Assembly (NCBI GenBank): GCA_002402005.2
Contig: NVUS02000019.1
Span: 1 to 15,628 of the forward strand
Direction of reading: 5' to 3'
Length of the DNA: 15,628 nt
From: OCS116 cluster bacterium
GTDB taxonomy: Bacteria > Pseudomonadota > Alphaproteobacteria > Rhizobiales > OSC116
The notes under the pieces are model-generated. The model did no database searches. It saw nothing but the letters and a program-made list of their open reading frames with translations, and was not told where the DNA came from. Shown here piece by piece: positions 1-7,426 of the stretch (position 1 is its first letter; each line of letters opens with the position of its first letter). A program made the position numbers and the translations under genes.

Positions 1-1122
1 TAAGCGCTTAATGGTATCGCCAACACTCGGGTTGGAGAAACGGTCTTTCACCTGATCGAAATATTCAGCGAAATCCACGCCGTCAATTTCTGGAACTGAC
101 GGAATAATCTCTTCATTTTCAAGCTTGGTCAGATATAGACTGATCAATGGTTCTGACATGGCTTGGTCTACCATTTGAATGTCCATCAAACCAGCAGGGT
201 AAGCGATGGCGGCATGGCCACCGTTTAAAATGCTTAATTTCATGGCTTCATATGGCTCGACATTGTCTACAAATGTCACGTCGACTTTTTCAAGTTCAGG
301 CCGGCCAGCGGTAAAGTTATCTTCAAGCACCCATTGGCGGAACGGCTCACAAACTACCGGCCAATTGTCGTTAACGCCAAATTCGGTTTCGACCAATTTA
401 CACTCATTCTCGGTGGTGGCGGGGGTGATGCGGTCGACCATGCCATTGGGAAAGGCGACCGATTTTTTAACCCATTGTGCCAGTTCATCACTGACCAATT
501 CAGCAAGGCCAATCACCGCATCTGCGGTGACGTGGCCATTGCCAGGGAGGTTATCACATGACATGACCGTGAACGGCACAATGCCTTGTTCACGACGCAT
601 GATCAGGCCCGCCAGGATGAGTCCAAATACTGTTTTAGGGGTATCAATATGTTCGGCATCCCAAATAATATCTGGGTCTTGTGCATTAAATTTTCCGGAT
701 GCGGCATCGATATAATAGCCACCTTCGGTGATGGTCATCGACACGATGCGAATTTCGGGGTTGCTAAGCGTTGATAATATACCATCGGTATCACCGGGTT
801 GGATATAATCGATCATTGCGCCGGTGACGCTGGCGGTCATTATGTCGGCTTCGCGTTCAACAACTGTAGATAGCCAGTCTTGTGCGGCTAGTTTTTGTTG
901 AATGTGTATATCGGCTTCACGCACGCTGGCGCCAATAATGCCCCAGTCATGGCTGATGCCGAGTGAAAATAATTCGTCTAAATAAACCGCTTGATGAGCA
1001 CGGTGAAAATTACCAATGCCAAAGTGCAATATACCTGCAGTGATTTGGTCGCGTTGGTATTTGGGCGTTTTAACTTTACTATCAAGTTCGCTCAATTTAT
1101 CGAGCGTTAGCCGGTCAGTCAT
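1..1122 (-). CDS. mtlK: Mannitol 2-dehydrogenase, 3' end beyond the window
   Basis: NAD-dependent polyol dehydrogenase that oxidises D-mannitol to fructose (relatives also take D-arabinitol or D-sorbitol) in the cytoplasm. I translated 374 codons from the ATG at 1122; the frame is still open at base 1, so roughly the last quarter of a usual ~490-residue protein is missing. The N-terminal dinucleotide fold has GIGNFHRAH at residues 35-43. The catalytic set of long-chain mannitol dehydrogenases is present: N191 in SCDNLPGNG, and K295, N300 and H303 in KLSILNGGHAAIAY. This numbering matches the Pseudomonas fluorescens enzyme as I remember it. GRPELEKV at 273-280 is another family signature. A GAGGAAG ribosome site precedes the ATG. 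It is the last visible gene of the smo transporter cluster, 96 bases after the ATPase gene, which makes the transported sugar alcohol its likely substrate. Uronate reductases of the same family are the alternative, but the context argues against them. Confidence 0.93.
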   Translation of the reverse strand, partial: MTDRLTLDKLSELDSKVKTPKYQRDQITAGILHFGIGNFHRAHQAVYLDELFSLGISHDWGIIGASVREADIHIQQKLAAQDWLSTVVEREADIMTASVTGAMIDYIQPGDTDGILSTLSNPEIRIVSMTITEGGYYIDAASGKFNAQDPDIIWDAEHIDTPKTVFGLILAGLIMRREQGIVPFTVMSCDNLPGNGHVTADAVIGLAELVSDELAQWVKKSVAFPNGMVDRITPATTENECKLVETEFGVNDNWPVVCEPFRQWVLEDNFTAGRPELEKVDVTFVDNVEPYEAMKLSILNGGHAAIAYPAGLMDIQMVDQAMSEPLISLYLTKLENEEIIPSVPEIDGVDFAEYFDQVKDRFSNPSVGDTIKRL

Positions 1123-1146
1123 ACATTCTTCCTCTATCGCCATAGA

Positions 1147-1177
1147 CTGCCGCTTTCTTTTGGGGAGGAAGCGGCAG
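1147..1177. other. Stem-loop between smoK and mtlK
   Basis: A perfect 9-bp inverted repeat (CTGCCGCTT / AAGCGGCAG) extends inward to about 12 bp with one G-T pair and leaves a 7-base loop. It lies between the ATPase stop and the mtlK ribosome site. On the minus strand no T-run follows it, so an mRNA-stabilising or processing stem is more likely than a terminator. On the plus strand only a short T-run occurs some bases later. The structure is visible; the role is inferred. Confidence 0.6.
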
Positions 1178-1218
1178 ATCTATGTCTTTTTATACAAAAC
1201 CAAATGGTCTATCTCTAT

Positions 1219-2217
1219 TTAAAGTGATAAGCCGTCAGCACCAAAGCGATAAATTTTATCGGTATTGGGGCTCACATATACTGTGTCGCCATAATTTATA
1301 TTCAGCTCACCATCACTGCGGGTGACAAAGGTGCCGGCATTTTCGGTCTTTACATGTAAGAATGTATCCGCACCCAAATGTTCAGCCACACTCACCACGC
1401 CTTTCCAGCGCCCTTCAGTGGTCGAAACCGTCATATGTTCAGGTCTAAAACCAATTTCGTGGGCGTTGAATTCTTCAGCGTCTTTACCGGTTGCAAAATT
1501 CATTTTTGGTGAGCCGATAAAGCCAGCCACAAATCTATTCACTGGTTTGTTATACAGATCGAGCGGAGAGCCAAATTGTTCAACATCACCAGCTTGTAGC
1601 ACAACAATCCGGTCAGCCATAGTCATGGCTTCAACTTGGTCATGGGTCACATAAATCATGGTGGTTTTAAGTTCTTTATGCAAATCTGTAATCTCGATGC
1701 GCATATTGACCCGCAAGGCGGCATCTAGGTTTGACAATGGCTCGTCAAACAAAAACGCGCTTGGGCTGCGCACAATGGCGCGGCCAATGGCCACCCGCTG
1801 GCGTTGACCACCAGACAATAGACCCGGTGTGCGTTCCAGATAATCGGTAAGATTAAGCGATTTTGCAGCGGCTTCTACCTTTTTATCAATTTCAGCCTGG
1901 TCCATGCCAGCCATTTTAAGTGGGAATGCGATGTTTTTACGCACCGTCATATGCGGATATAGCGCATAAGACTGGAACACCATAGCCAGCTCGCGCTTGG
2001 CAGGTGTGCTGTCAGATACATCGACACCATCAATGATGATTTTGCCGCCAGTTAAATCTTCCAAGCCCGCAATGAGGCGCAATAAGGTGGATTTGCCGCA
2101 GCCAGAAGGCCCAACAAATACTACAAATTCACCATCTTTAATGTCCAGATCTACACTTGGTATCACTTCGACATCACCGAAACATTTATTTACTTTTTCT
2201 AAAACTATATTACCCAT
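1219..2217 (-). CDS. smoK: Polyol ABC transporter ATPase (SmoK/UgpC-like)
   Basis: Cytoplasmic ATPase of a CUT1-class carbohydrate importer, which hydrolyses ATP to drive sorbitol/mannitol uptake through the permease pair encoded just upstream. All nucleotide-binding motifs are intact: Walker A GPSGCGKST at residues 36-44, Q-loop Q82, signature LSGGQ at 134-138, Walker B FLFDEP at 155-160, the D-loop SNLD, and switch histidine H192. After about residue 235 comes the TOBE/regulatory domain typical of MalK/UgpC proteins, with the family motif GFRPEH near residue 256. The 332-residue length is a little below the usual 330-370. The start ATG follows an A-rich leader with AAGGA. It is the third transporter gene of the smo cluster and precedes mtlK. 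By sequence alone it could serve several CUT1 systems, since such ATPases can be shared; the assignment to polyols rests on the neighbours. Confidence 0.93.
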   Translation of the reverse strand: MGNIVLEKVNKCFGDVEVIPSVDLDIKDGEFVVFVGPSGCGKSTLLRLIAGLEDLTGGKIIIDGVDVSDSTPAKRELAMVFQSYALYPHMTVRKNIAFPLKMAGMDQAEIDKKVEAAAKSLNLTDYLERTPGLLSGGQRQRVAIGRAIVRSPSAFLFDEPLSNLDAALRVNMRIEITDLHKELKTTMIYVTHDQVEAMTMADRIVVLQAGDVEQFGSPLDLYNKPVNRFVAGFIGSPKMNFATGKDAEEFNAHEIGFRPEHMTVSTTEGRWKGVVSVAEHLGADTFLHVKTENAGTFVTRSDGELNINYGDTVYVSPNTDKIYRFGADGLSL

Positions 2218-2250
2218 TTTTTTATTCCTTTATAAATCAAAAGATCTTTG

Positions 2251-2308
2251 CGGCGCACTTATGAAATGGCGCCGAAGGCTGCGCGGTCATAAGACCGCTA
2301 GATGCCTT
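2251..2308. other. Pair of stem-loops between smoG and smoK
   Basis: Two adjacent inverted repeats fill most of the 96-base gap. CGGCGC at 2251-2256 pairs with GCGCCG at 2269-2274. GCGGTC at 2283-2288 pairs with GACCGC at 2293-2298 around a 4-base loop, and this second stem is extended by AAGGC (2275-2279) with GCCTT (2304-2308) across an internal loop. No T-run follows on the minus strand, so a role in mRNA stability or 3'-end protection of the permease message is the likeliest reading. This is inference. Confidence 0.55.
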
Positions 2309-2313
2309 TGCGG

Positions 2314-3141
2314 CTATTTAACCGCACCAAATGTAAGACCTGTGACCAATTGTTTCTGAGAAAACCAACCCAATACCATTATCGGCCCAATCGCCATGGT
2401 TGACGCCGCTGACAATTTAGCGAAGAACAAACCTTGCGGGCTAGAGAATGATGAGATGAACTGAGTTAATGTCGCTGCGTTAGAAGCGGTCAAATTCAGC
2501 GTCCAAAACGATTCATTCCATGCCAAAATTAGGTTTAGCAATAAGGTCGATGCAATGCCCGGAAGCGCCATGGGAAGAAGCACATAGACGATTTCCTTCC
2601 AAAGCACCGCACCGTCCATTCTTGAGGCTTCAAGAATCTCACTGGGGATTTCTTTGAAATATGTAAACAACATCCAGATGATGATCGGTAAATTAATCAG
2701 CATCATAATGATGACCAAACCTGTGCGGGTGTCTAGCAAACCAAAATATTGTAACATCAAATATAAAGGCACCAAAACGCCAACCGGTGGCATCATTTTG
2801 GTAGATAGCATCCACATCAGCACATCTTTTGTGTGCTTGGTTGGCGAGAATGCCATTGACCAAGCTGATGGAATGGCCACAACCAAAGCCAGCAGGGTAG
2901 ACCCACCAGCGATGATGATGGAGTTCATCACAAAACGCATATAGTTTGATTGCTCAATCACATCTTTATAACTCTCAAGAGTTGGTGTGAAAAAGAATTG
3001 AGGTGGTGATGCGATGGCACCAACCTCGGTTTTAAAACCGGTTAACATCATCCAAAAGATTGGAAAAAACATCAAACAGCCTAATGTCCACGCGAGTGCG
3101 GTAAAACCGACTTTGCGTCCTATTGATACTTTACGTGCCAT
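2314..3141 (-). CDS. smoG: Polyol ABC transporter permease (SmoG, MalG type)
   Basis: Inner-membrane permease subunit of the binding-protein-dependent importer, one half of the translocation channel with SmoF. The 275 residues contain about six hydrophobic spans, the first near residues 12-34. The cytoplasmic EAA loop that docks on the ATPase is clear at about 171-194 (EASRMDG, then a conserved LP at 189-190). Size and loop match MalG-type CUT1 permeases. The ATG lies two bases after the stop of smoF, and its ribosome site TTGGAGG is embedded in the last codons of smoF, so the two are translationally coupled. The gene ends with TAG, 96 bases before smoK. Assignment to sorbitol/mannitol comes from SmoE and MtlK in the same cluster. 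Confidence 0.92.
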   Translation of the reverse strand: MARKVSIGRKVGFTALAWTLGCLMFFPIFWMMLTGFKTEVGAIASPPQFFFTPTLESYKDVIEQSNYMRFVMNSIIIAGGSTLLALVVAIPSAWSMAFSPTKHTKDVLMWMLSTKMMPPVGVLVPLYLMLQYFGLLDTRTGLVIIMMLINLPIIIWMLFTYFKEIPSEILEASRMDGAVLWKEIVYVLLPMALPGIASTLLLNLILAWNESFWTLNLTASNAATLTQFISSFSSPQGLFFAKLSAASTMAIGPIMVLGWFSQKQLVTGLTFGAVK

Positions 3142-3143
3142 GA

Positions 3144-4016
3144 TTAAGCCTCCAAGTTTTTACCGACAGCGCGGATTAAGAAAATTGCAACAATATTCGC
3201 CAAGATAACGGCAATGATACCGCCAGCAGAAGCACCACCAACATCGAAATGTTGAAGCGCACGACTGAATACCAAATAAGGTAAGTTGGTCGTGTCTGTG
3301 CCTGGGCCACCATTGGTGGTCACCTTGATTTCGGCAAAAATACTGAGCAAGAAAATGGTTTCGATAAGGGCGACAACTGTCATAGCACGTGCCAAATGCG
3401 GCAAAGTGATATAACGGAATTTAGCAAATGCGCTAGCGCCATCCATATCGGCCGCTTCTTGCTGCTCTTGATCGAGCGATTGCAATGCGGTGAGCAAAAT
3501 CAGAGTTGCAAATGGCAGCCATTGCCATGTCACAATGATCACGATTGACAATAACGGAATGGTGGCAAAGAAATCGATCGGCGTCCCTCCGAAGAACCGG
3601 GCTATTTCTGCAAACATTCCGTAAATTGGATGCATTAACATGTTTTTCCATACCAGCGCTGCCACGGTGGGCATTACAAAGAATGGCGAGATGAATAATA
3701 TCCTAACGATGCCACGCCCTACAATCGCTTGATTGAGTAGCAATCCAAGCAATACGCCACCAATGATGGTGATCAGTAGAACGCCACCCACCAAAACAAT
3801 GGTATTGATGATGGCAGCAACAAATGCTGGATCGGTAATAAAGAACTCATAGTTAAACCAGCCGGCAAAGCCTCTTTGATCTGGTTTGAGTAAATTATAT
3901 CGTTGGAATGAATAGTATATGGCCATTGTCAGTGGGACAATCATCCATATAAAGAGTAATCCTATTGCCGGCAAATTCATAAGCCGCGATAGGGTTTTTG
4001 TGTGTTTTGTAGCCAT
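3144..4016 (-). CDS. smoF: Polyol ABC transporter permease (SmoF, MalF type)
   Basis: Inner-membrane permease subunit paired with SmoG. The 290-residue protein has about six membrane spans (the first at roughly 15-36) and the EAA loop at about 187-207 (EAADMDGASAF, then ITLP). The segment TTNGGPGTDTTNLPYLVF near 233-250 is typical of the MalF/UgpA-like partner of CUT1 systems. The ATG is preceded by GGGAGAAG at good spacing. It is the first gene after the terminator that follows smoE, so it needs terminator read-through or its own promoter in the 117 bases upstream. Its C-terminal codons carry the ribosome site of smoG. Confidence 0.92.
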   Translation of the reverse strand: MATKHTKTLSRLMNLPAIGLLFIWMIVPLTMAIYYSFQRYNLLKPDQRGFAGWFNYEFFITDPAFVAAIINTIVLVGGVLLITIIGGVLLGLLLNQAIVGRGIVRILFISPFFVMPTVAALVWKNMLMHPIYGMFAEIARFFGGTPIDFFATIPLLSIVIIVTWQWLPFATLILLTALQSLDQEQQEAADMDGASAFAKFRYITLPHLARAMTVVALIETIFLLSIFAEIKVTTNGGPGTDTTNLPYLVFSRALQHFDVGGASAGGIIAVILANIVAIFLIRAVGKNLEA

Positions 4017-4104
4017 AATCTTCTCCCTTCAAGCGTGAATTATTTTCAACTTTTGCTGAATAATGATTCATCGTTTTAGTATTAAGGCTAGGCCGATAGC
4101 TGTG

Positions 4105-4119
4105 TTAACAATTTGTTAA
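4105..4119. promoter_or_regulatory. Palindrome of the TTAA-N7-TTAA form upstream of smoF
   Basis: TTAACAATTTGTTAA is a perfect 7+7 inverted repeat about one central base. It lies between the smoE terminator and smoF. The spacing equals the consensus for the alphaproteobacterial cell-cycle regulator CtrA. It also shares GTTAACAATT with 5523-5532 in the smoE leader, so it could instead be a locus-specific operator. In AT-rich DNA chance is a real possibility. Confidence 0.3.
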
Positions 4120-4133
4120 ACATACGGTCTATA

Positions 4134-4167
4134 TAAAAAAACCTGCCTGACATAATGTCAGGCAGGT
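4134..4167 (-). terminator. Intrinsic terminator after smoE
   Basis: ACCTGCCTGACA (4141-4152) and its exact complement (4156-4167) form a perfect 12-bp stem with a 3-base loop. On the minus strand a run of seven Ts follows at once (A-run at 4134-4140 on the plus strand). It begins 16 bases after the smoE stop and lies upstream of smoF. A terminator here is common in solute-binding-protein operons, where it makes the binding protein more abundant than the permeases. Confidence 0.92.
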
Positions 4168-4183
4168 CATTCTTGGGGTGCTG

Positions 4184-5497
4184 TTAGTCGATATAACCAG
4201 CAGCGCGCATTTCGCGTGTTGCGATGTTTTGAGCTTCAGCTAGTGCTTCTTCTACAGTTTTTGTGCCAGCAATGGCAGCAGAGAACTGTTGAGTGATGCT
4301 ATCGCCGATGCCGATCCATTCAGGAATGGCAGCAAATTGAACGCCTGTATATGGCACAGGTTTCACTGATGGGTTATTTGCATCAGCGGCTCTGATAGAA
4401 TCAATAGTTAGCTGAGCAAATGGTGCTGCATCAAGATATGTTTGGTTTTCATATAGTGATGTACGCGTTCCTGGAGGCACTTGAGCCCAACCTTTTACGC
4501 CAGCGACAAGCTTGGTATATTCTTTGCTTGTTGCCCATGCGATAAATTCAGCAGCAGCATCTTGCTGAGCTGTACCTGCAGGGATAGCCAAAGTCCAAGT
4601 CCAGAACCAACCAGCAGTTTTGCCAAGGCCAGTGTTTGGAGCTAGAGCCCAAGCCATTTTGTCAGCAACAGTTGAATCTGCACCAGTTAGGCCAGAAGCC
4701 GCAACTGTAGCGTCCATCCACATGGCACATTTACCTTGTTGGAACAACGCCATGATTTCAGCATAACCGTTAGAAGAAGAACCAGCAGGGCCAGCATCTT
4801 TTAGGATATCTACATAGAATTGTAGCGCTTCGTGCCATTCTGGTTGATCAAATTGCGGGTTCCAATCTTCATCAAATAAGCGACCGCCAAATGAGTTGAC
4901 TGTAGCTGGAAGAACAGCACCTAGCTGACCCCAACCTGGTAGACCACGAAGACAGATACCATTGATACCTTTTTCACGATCAGTCATTTTACGAGCGGCT
5001 TCGCCAATAAATTCCCATGTTGGTGCGTTTGGCATTGTAAGGCCAGCAGCTTCAACAAGGTCTTTACGATAATGAAGCATTGAGCTTTCAGCATAGAAAG
5101 GCGCAGCATAAAGCTTGCCATCTACAGACAGAGCGTCTGCAACTGAAGGCACAAGATCGTTTGCATCATAAGCTTCATCTTCTTGAAGTTTTGTGAGTGG
5201 AACGAGCCAACCTCTGTTTGCCCAAATCGGTACTTCGTAAGCACCAATAATCATAACGTCAAATTGACCACCTTTGGTGGCAATGTCTGTTGTTACGCGT
5301 TGGCGAAGTGTATTTTCGTCAAGCACAACCCATTCAAGTTCAATACCTGGATGACTTTTGGTAAAGTCGTCAGCTAGACCCTTCATGGTAACCATGTCGC
5401 CATTGTTAACCGTAGCAATGGTAACCGTTTCGGCTTGTGCGGTTGCAAATAATGCGAATGCACTACATGCACCGATAAGCATCGATGATAATTTCAT
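4184..5497 (-). CDS. smoE: Sorbitol/mannitol-binding periplasmic protein SmoE
   Basis: Extracellular solute-binding protein (CUT1 family 1) that captures hexitols in the periplasm and delivers them to SmoFG. I start it at the ATG at 5497 (437 residues) rather than the in-frame ATG at 5530: the 5497 start has a GGGAG ribosome site at correct spacing and opens directly into a signal peptide (MKLSS, hydrophobic core, then ATAQA before ETV, cleavage near residue 22). The segments TIATVNNGDM and RQRVTTDIATKGGQFDVM in the mature N-terminus are what I recognise as the SmoE signature. The gene is the first of the transporter cluster, behind a strong promoter with a candidate operator, and is followed by a perfect intrinsic terminator. 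The exact polyol bound cannot be read from the sequence. Confidence 0.93.
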   Translation of the reverse strand: MKLSSMLIGACSAFALFATAQAETVTIATVNNGDMVTMKGLADDFTKSHPGIELEWVVLDENTLRQRVTTDIATKGGQFDVMIIGAYEVPIWANRGWLVPLTKLQEDEAYDANDLVPSVADALSVDGKLYAAPFYAESSMLHYRKDLVEAAGLTMPNAPTWEFIGEAARKMTDREKGINGICLRGLPGWGQLGAVLPATVNSFGGRLFDEDWNPQFDQPEWHEALQFYVDILKDAGPAGSSSNGYAEIMALFQQGKCAMWMDATVAASGLTGADSTVADKMAWALAPNTGLGKTAGWFWTWTLAIPAGTAQQDAAAEFIAWATSKEYTKLVAGVKGWAQVPPGTRTSLYENQTYLDAAPFAQLTIDSIRAADANNPSVKPVPYTGVQFAAIPEWIGIGDSITQQFSAAIAGTKTVEEALAEAQNIATREMRAAGYID

Positions 5498-5538
5498 TTT
5501 GTAATCTCCCTTTGTGTTTATCGTTAACAATTAAAAAA

Positions 5539-5566
5539 TGAGCAATTGCTAAACGATTGAGCAATT
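5539..5566. promoter_or_regulatory. Probable SorC-family operator at the smoE promoter
   Basis: The 9-mer TGAGCAATT occurs twice, at 5539-5547 and 5558-5566, 19 bases apart (about two helical turns). The first copy lies within the palindrome AGCAATTGCT (5541-5550). The second overlaps the -10 of the smoE promoter. This is where a repressor would block initiation, and the gene immediately upstream encodes a SorC-type regulator. The repeats are visible; the regulator assignment is inferred. Confidence 0.6.
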
Positions 5567-5592
5567 ATCCAATTGAAGGGAGACAAAGTCAA
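5564..5592 (-). promoter_or_regulatory. Sigma70-like promoter of smoE
   Basis: On the minus strand the -35 is TTGACT (5587-5592) and the -10 is GATAAT (5564-5569), separated by exactly 17 bases. The predicted start of transcription lies near 5557, about 60 bases before the ATG at 5497, so the operator repeats cover the -10 and the start site. No other promoter-like pair this good was seen in the 174 bases between the regulator and smoE. Confidence 0.75.
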
Positions 5593-5671
5593 GCGTAATT
5601 ATGTTTCGAAGCTTCAACTTTCGAATATAATTTGGTATGGTAGTTTTATTAATTAATTGAAAACAAAGGGT

Positions 5672-6655
5672 TTATTTGTTTTTCAACAAGGCAATTGCCA
5701 TGGCTTCATCGGTGATCAAGCCGTTGATTAGATTGCCTCTAATGGCGGCAGAAACGCCAGGAAGCTTCTTTTCGCCCTTGGCAAGCGCGATGATAAGACA
5801 ACTTTCGGGCGATGGTAGCGGGCCAGATGCCACCAAATCATTGGTCAAGCCGTCAATCAAAATGCCGTCTTTATCAAATACCCAGCCGCATATTTCGGCC
5901 ACTGCACCGGCTTTTTGCAAAATTTGCAAGTCTTTGTGCGATACAAACCCGTCCCGATAAATTGGGGCTTCGGCACCCAAATCGCCAATGCCGACAAATG
6001 CCACATTGGCTTGTTGGGCTAATTTTAAGGTCGATTGAATGGTCGATTGGGCGTGCAGAAGTATGCGTTCTTCGCGTGAAGAGGCCAGCACGGGGAGCAC
6101 CATCGGGTAGCTGAAGGCTTTGACTTTATCGGCAGCGGCAAAAATAACGCTGTAAAAGGTGGCCGCGCCGTCGGGCATAAGATTACCCGCTAACGAAATG
6201 ATTTTGTGCTGTGGACAATTCATTTTGGGCAAAAGATCAATAGTGGCTTTGAGCGTTTGGCCGGTGCCAATGCCGATAATTTGCGGTTCTTGGCGCTTTA
6301 AGCGGTTTTCAAGCTCATAGGCAGCCGCGCCGGCGATTCCTGTGGTGGTCGAGTTGGACAAAGGATCGTCCGGTACAATTTCGACATATTTCAAACCAAA
6401 TTCATCGCGTAATTGTTGGCCAAGCTGTTGGCAGCGGGCAATCGGGTGGTCGACTCGCACTTTAATAATGCCGCTAGACATGGCCAATGAGACCAAGCGC
6501 TGCGCGGTTTGACGCGAGACGCCCATAATTTGGGCGATTTCGTCTTGGCGTTTGTCGGCGACATAATAAAGCCATCCGGCACGCGCTGCGTCATCGAGGC
6601 GTTTATTGCCGTCTTCACTACTGCTAAAATTTTGATTCTTTGAGGTTTTGGACAA
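5672..6655 (-). CDS. SorC-family sugar-responsive transcriptional regulator
   Basis: Cytoplasmic DNA-binding regulator, the likely local control of smoE and the following genes. Residues about 37-66 form a helix-turn-helix (DEIAQIMGVSRQTAQRLV). The rest is the NagB-like sugar-phosphate-binding domain of SorC/DeoR-type proteins, with GIGTGQTL near 144, VAFVGIGDLG, and the typical C-terminal GNLINGLITDEAMA. The 327-residue length is normal. The start is a TTG at 6655: a stop codon lies directly upstream in frame and no ATG or GTG occurs in frame before the helix-turn-helix, so TTG is the only plausible start; the ribosome site (AAGAGA) is weak. It lies 84 bases after the HAD gene and 174 before smoE. 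It corresponds in position to the regulator of other smo clusters. Its effector is probably a phosphorylated sugar or polyol, which is inference. Confidence 0.88.
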   Translation of the reverse strand: MSKTSKNQNFSSSEDGNKRLDDAARAGWLYYVADKRQDEIAQIMGVSRQTAQRLVSLAMSSGIIKVRVDHPIARCQQLGQQLRDEFGLKYVEIVPDDPLSNSTTTGIAGAAAYELENRLKRQEPQIIGIGTGQTLKATIDLLPKMNCPQHKIISLAGNLMPDGAATFYSVIFAAADKVKAFSYPMVLPVLASSREERILLHAQSTIQSTLKLAQQANVAFVGIGDLGAEAPIYRDGFVSHKDLQILQKAGAVAEICGWVFDKDGILIDGLTNDLVASGPLPSPESCLIIALAKGEKKLPGVSAAIRGNLINGLITDEAMAIALLKNK

Positions 6656-6739
6656 TTATATCTCTTATTTCTCTCAATTATTTGCTTGATTTTGTAATTT
6701 GAATATTCGGCGTTACCTTAAGCATTTCAGCATTTTTGT

Positions 6740-7420
6740 CTAGATTTTTTTACCAAATTGGCACCATAGTTGGATAAAGTCCGGCCAATTGTGGAAGGTC
6801 TGACTGGGTTTGCAGTCGGCTGTTATGGCCAATTCTGTGCCGGCCAAATGGCTGCCACCCGCATAATGCCATACCGGAATTTTGGCGTTTAACGCGGCTT
6901 TTATACCGGGCAAGCTATCTTCAATCACCAAGCAATTGGCGGGGTCAACGCCCATGGTTTTTGCAGCCAATAAAAACAGGTCAGGTGCAGGCTTGCCATG
7001 TTTAACTTGTGATGCGGTGAATATACGACCTTCAAAATGTTCAATCAATTTGGTGATTTGTAACGACCTTCCGACCCGCTCCGGGCTGCTGCTGGTGGCG
7101 ACGCAGGTTTGTATGTCCAATTGTCGCAACATTTGGTCAATGCCGGGTGTTGGTTTTAATTGAGTCTCAAAAGATTGTAACAATTCGTGACGATATTGAG
7201 CTTCAAACCCATCGGGTAGGTGAATTTGAAACCGTTGGCCAATCTCGGTGGCGACTTTTTGAAACGAACGGCCGATGAAGTTTTTTTGTATATAGGAAAA
7301 ATTAATATGCACACCAAGTTCAGCCAGTAAGGCGATGAGTGTATTGGCGCTGAGAATTTCGCTGTCAATAAGCACACCATCACAATCAAATATAATCAAA
7401 TCTATCGGCGGGTGTGTCAT
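6740..7420 (-). CDS. HAD-superfamily subclass IA phosphatase/phosphomutase
   Basis: Soluble haloacid dehalogenase-fold enzyme of the type that dephosphorylates small sugar phosphates (beta-phosphoglucomutase/GS1-like). Motif I is FDCDGVLID with nucleophile D12 and acid/base D14. A helical cap spans about residues 18-90. Motif II is ATSSS at 108-112, motif III is K143 in HGKPAPDLF, and motif IV is E167-D168 in VIEDSLPGI, so it should be active. The 226-residue length is usual. The ATG lies six bases after the stop of the response regulator gene with no clear ribosome site of its own, which suggests coupled translation. It is followed by the SorC regulator, so a sugar or polyol phosphate substrate, or removal of one that acts as inducer, is plausible. 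The substrate cannot be read from sequence. Confidence 0.85.
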   Translation of the reverse strand: MTHPPIDLIIFDCDGVLIDSEILSANTLIALLAELGVHINFSYIQKNFIGRSFQKVATEIGQRFQIHLPDGFEAQYRHELLQSFETQLKPTPGIDQMLRQLDIQTCVATSSSPERVGRSLQITKLIEHFEGRIFTASQVKHGKPAPDLFLLAAKTMGVDPANCLVIEDSLPGIKAALNAKIPVWHYAGGSHLAGTELAITADCKPSQTFHNWPDFIQLWCQFGKKI

Positions 7421-7426
7421 CAGAAT

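Noticed and set aside
206..774. Several plus-strand open frames opposite the left-edge gene
   Set aside because: They are antisense to mtlK, whose minus-strand frame carries all catalytic residues; their products show no domain and are rich in Ser/Thr/Arg as expected of shadow frames.
5498..5530. Longer smoE start at 5530
   Set aside because: It would place 11 polar residues before the signal peptide and lacks a good ribosome site; the ATG at 5497 has GGGAG at correct spacing.
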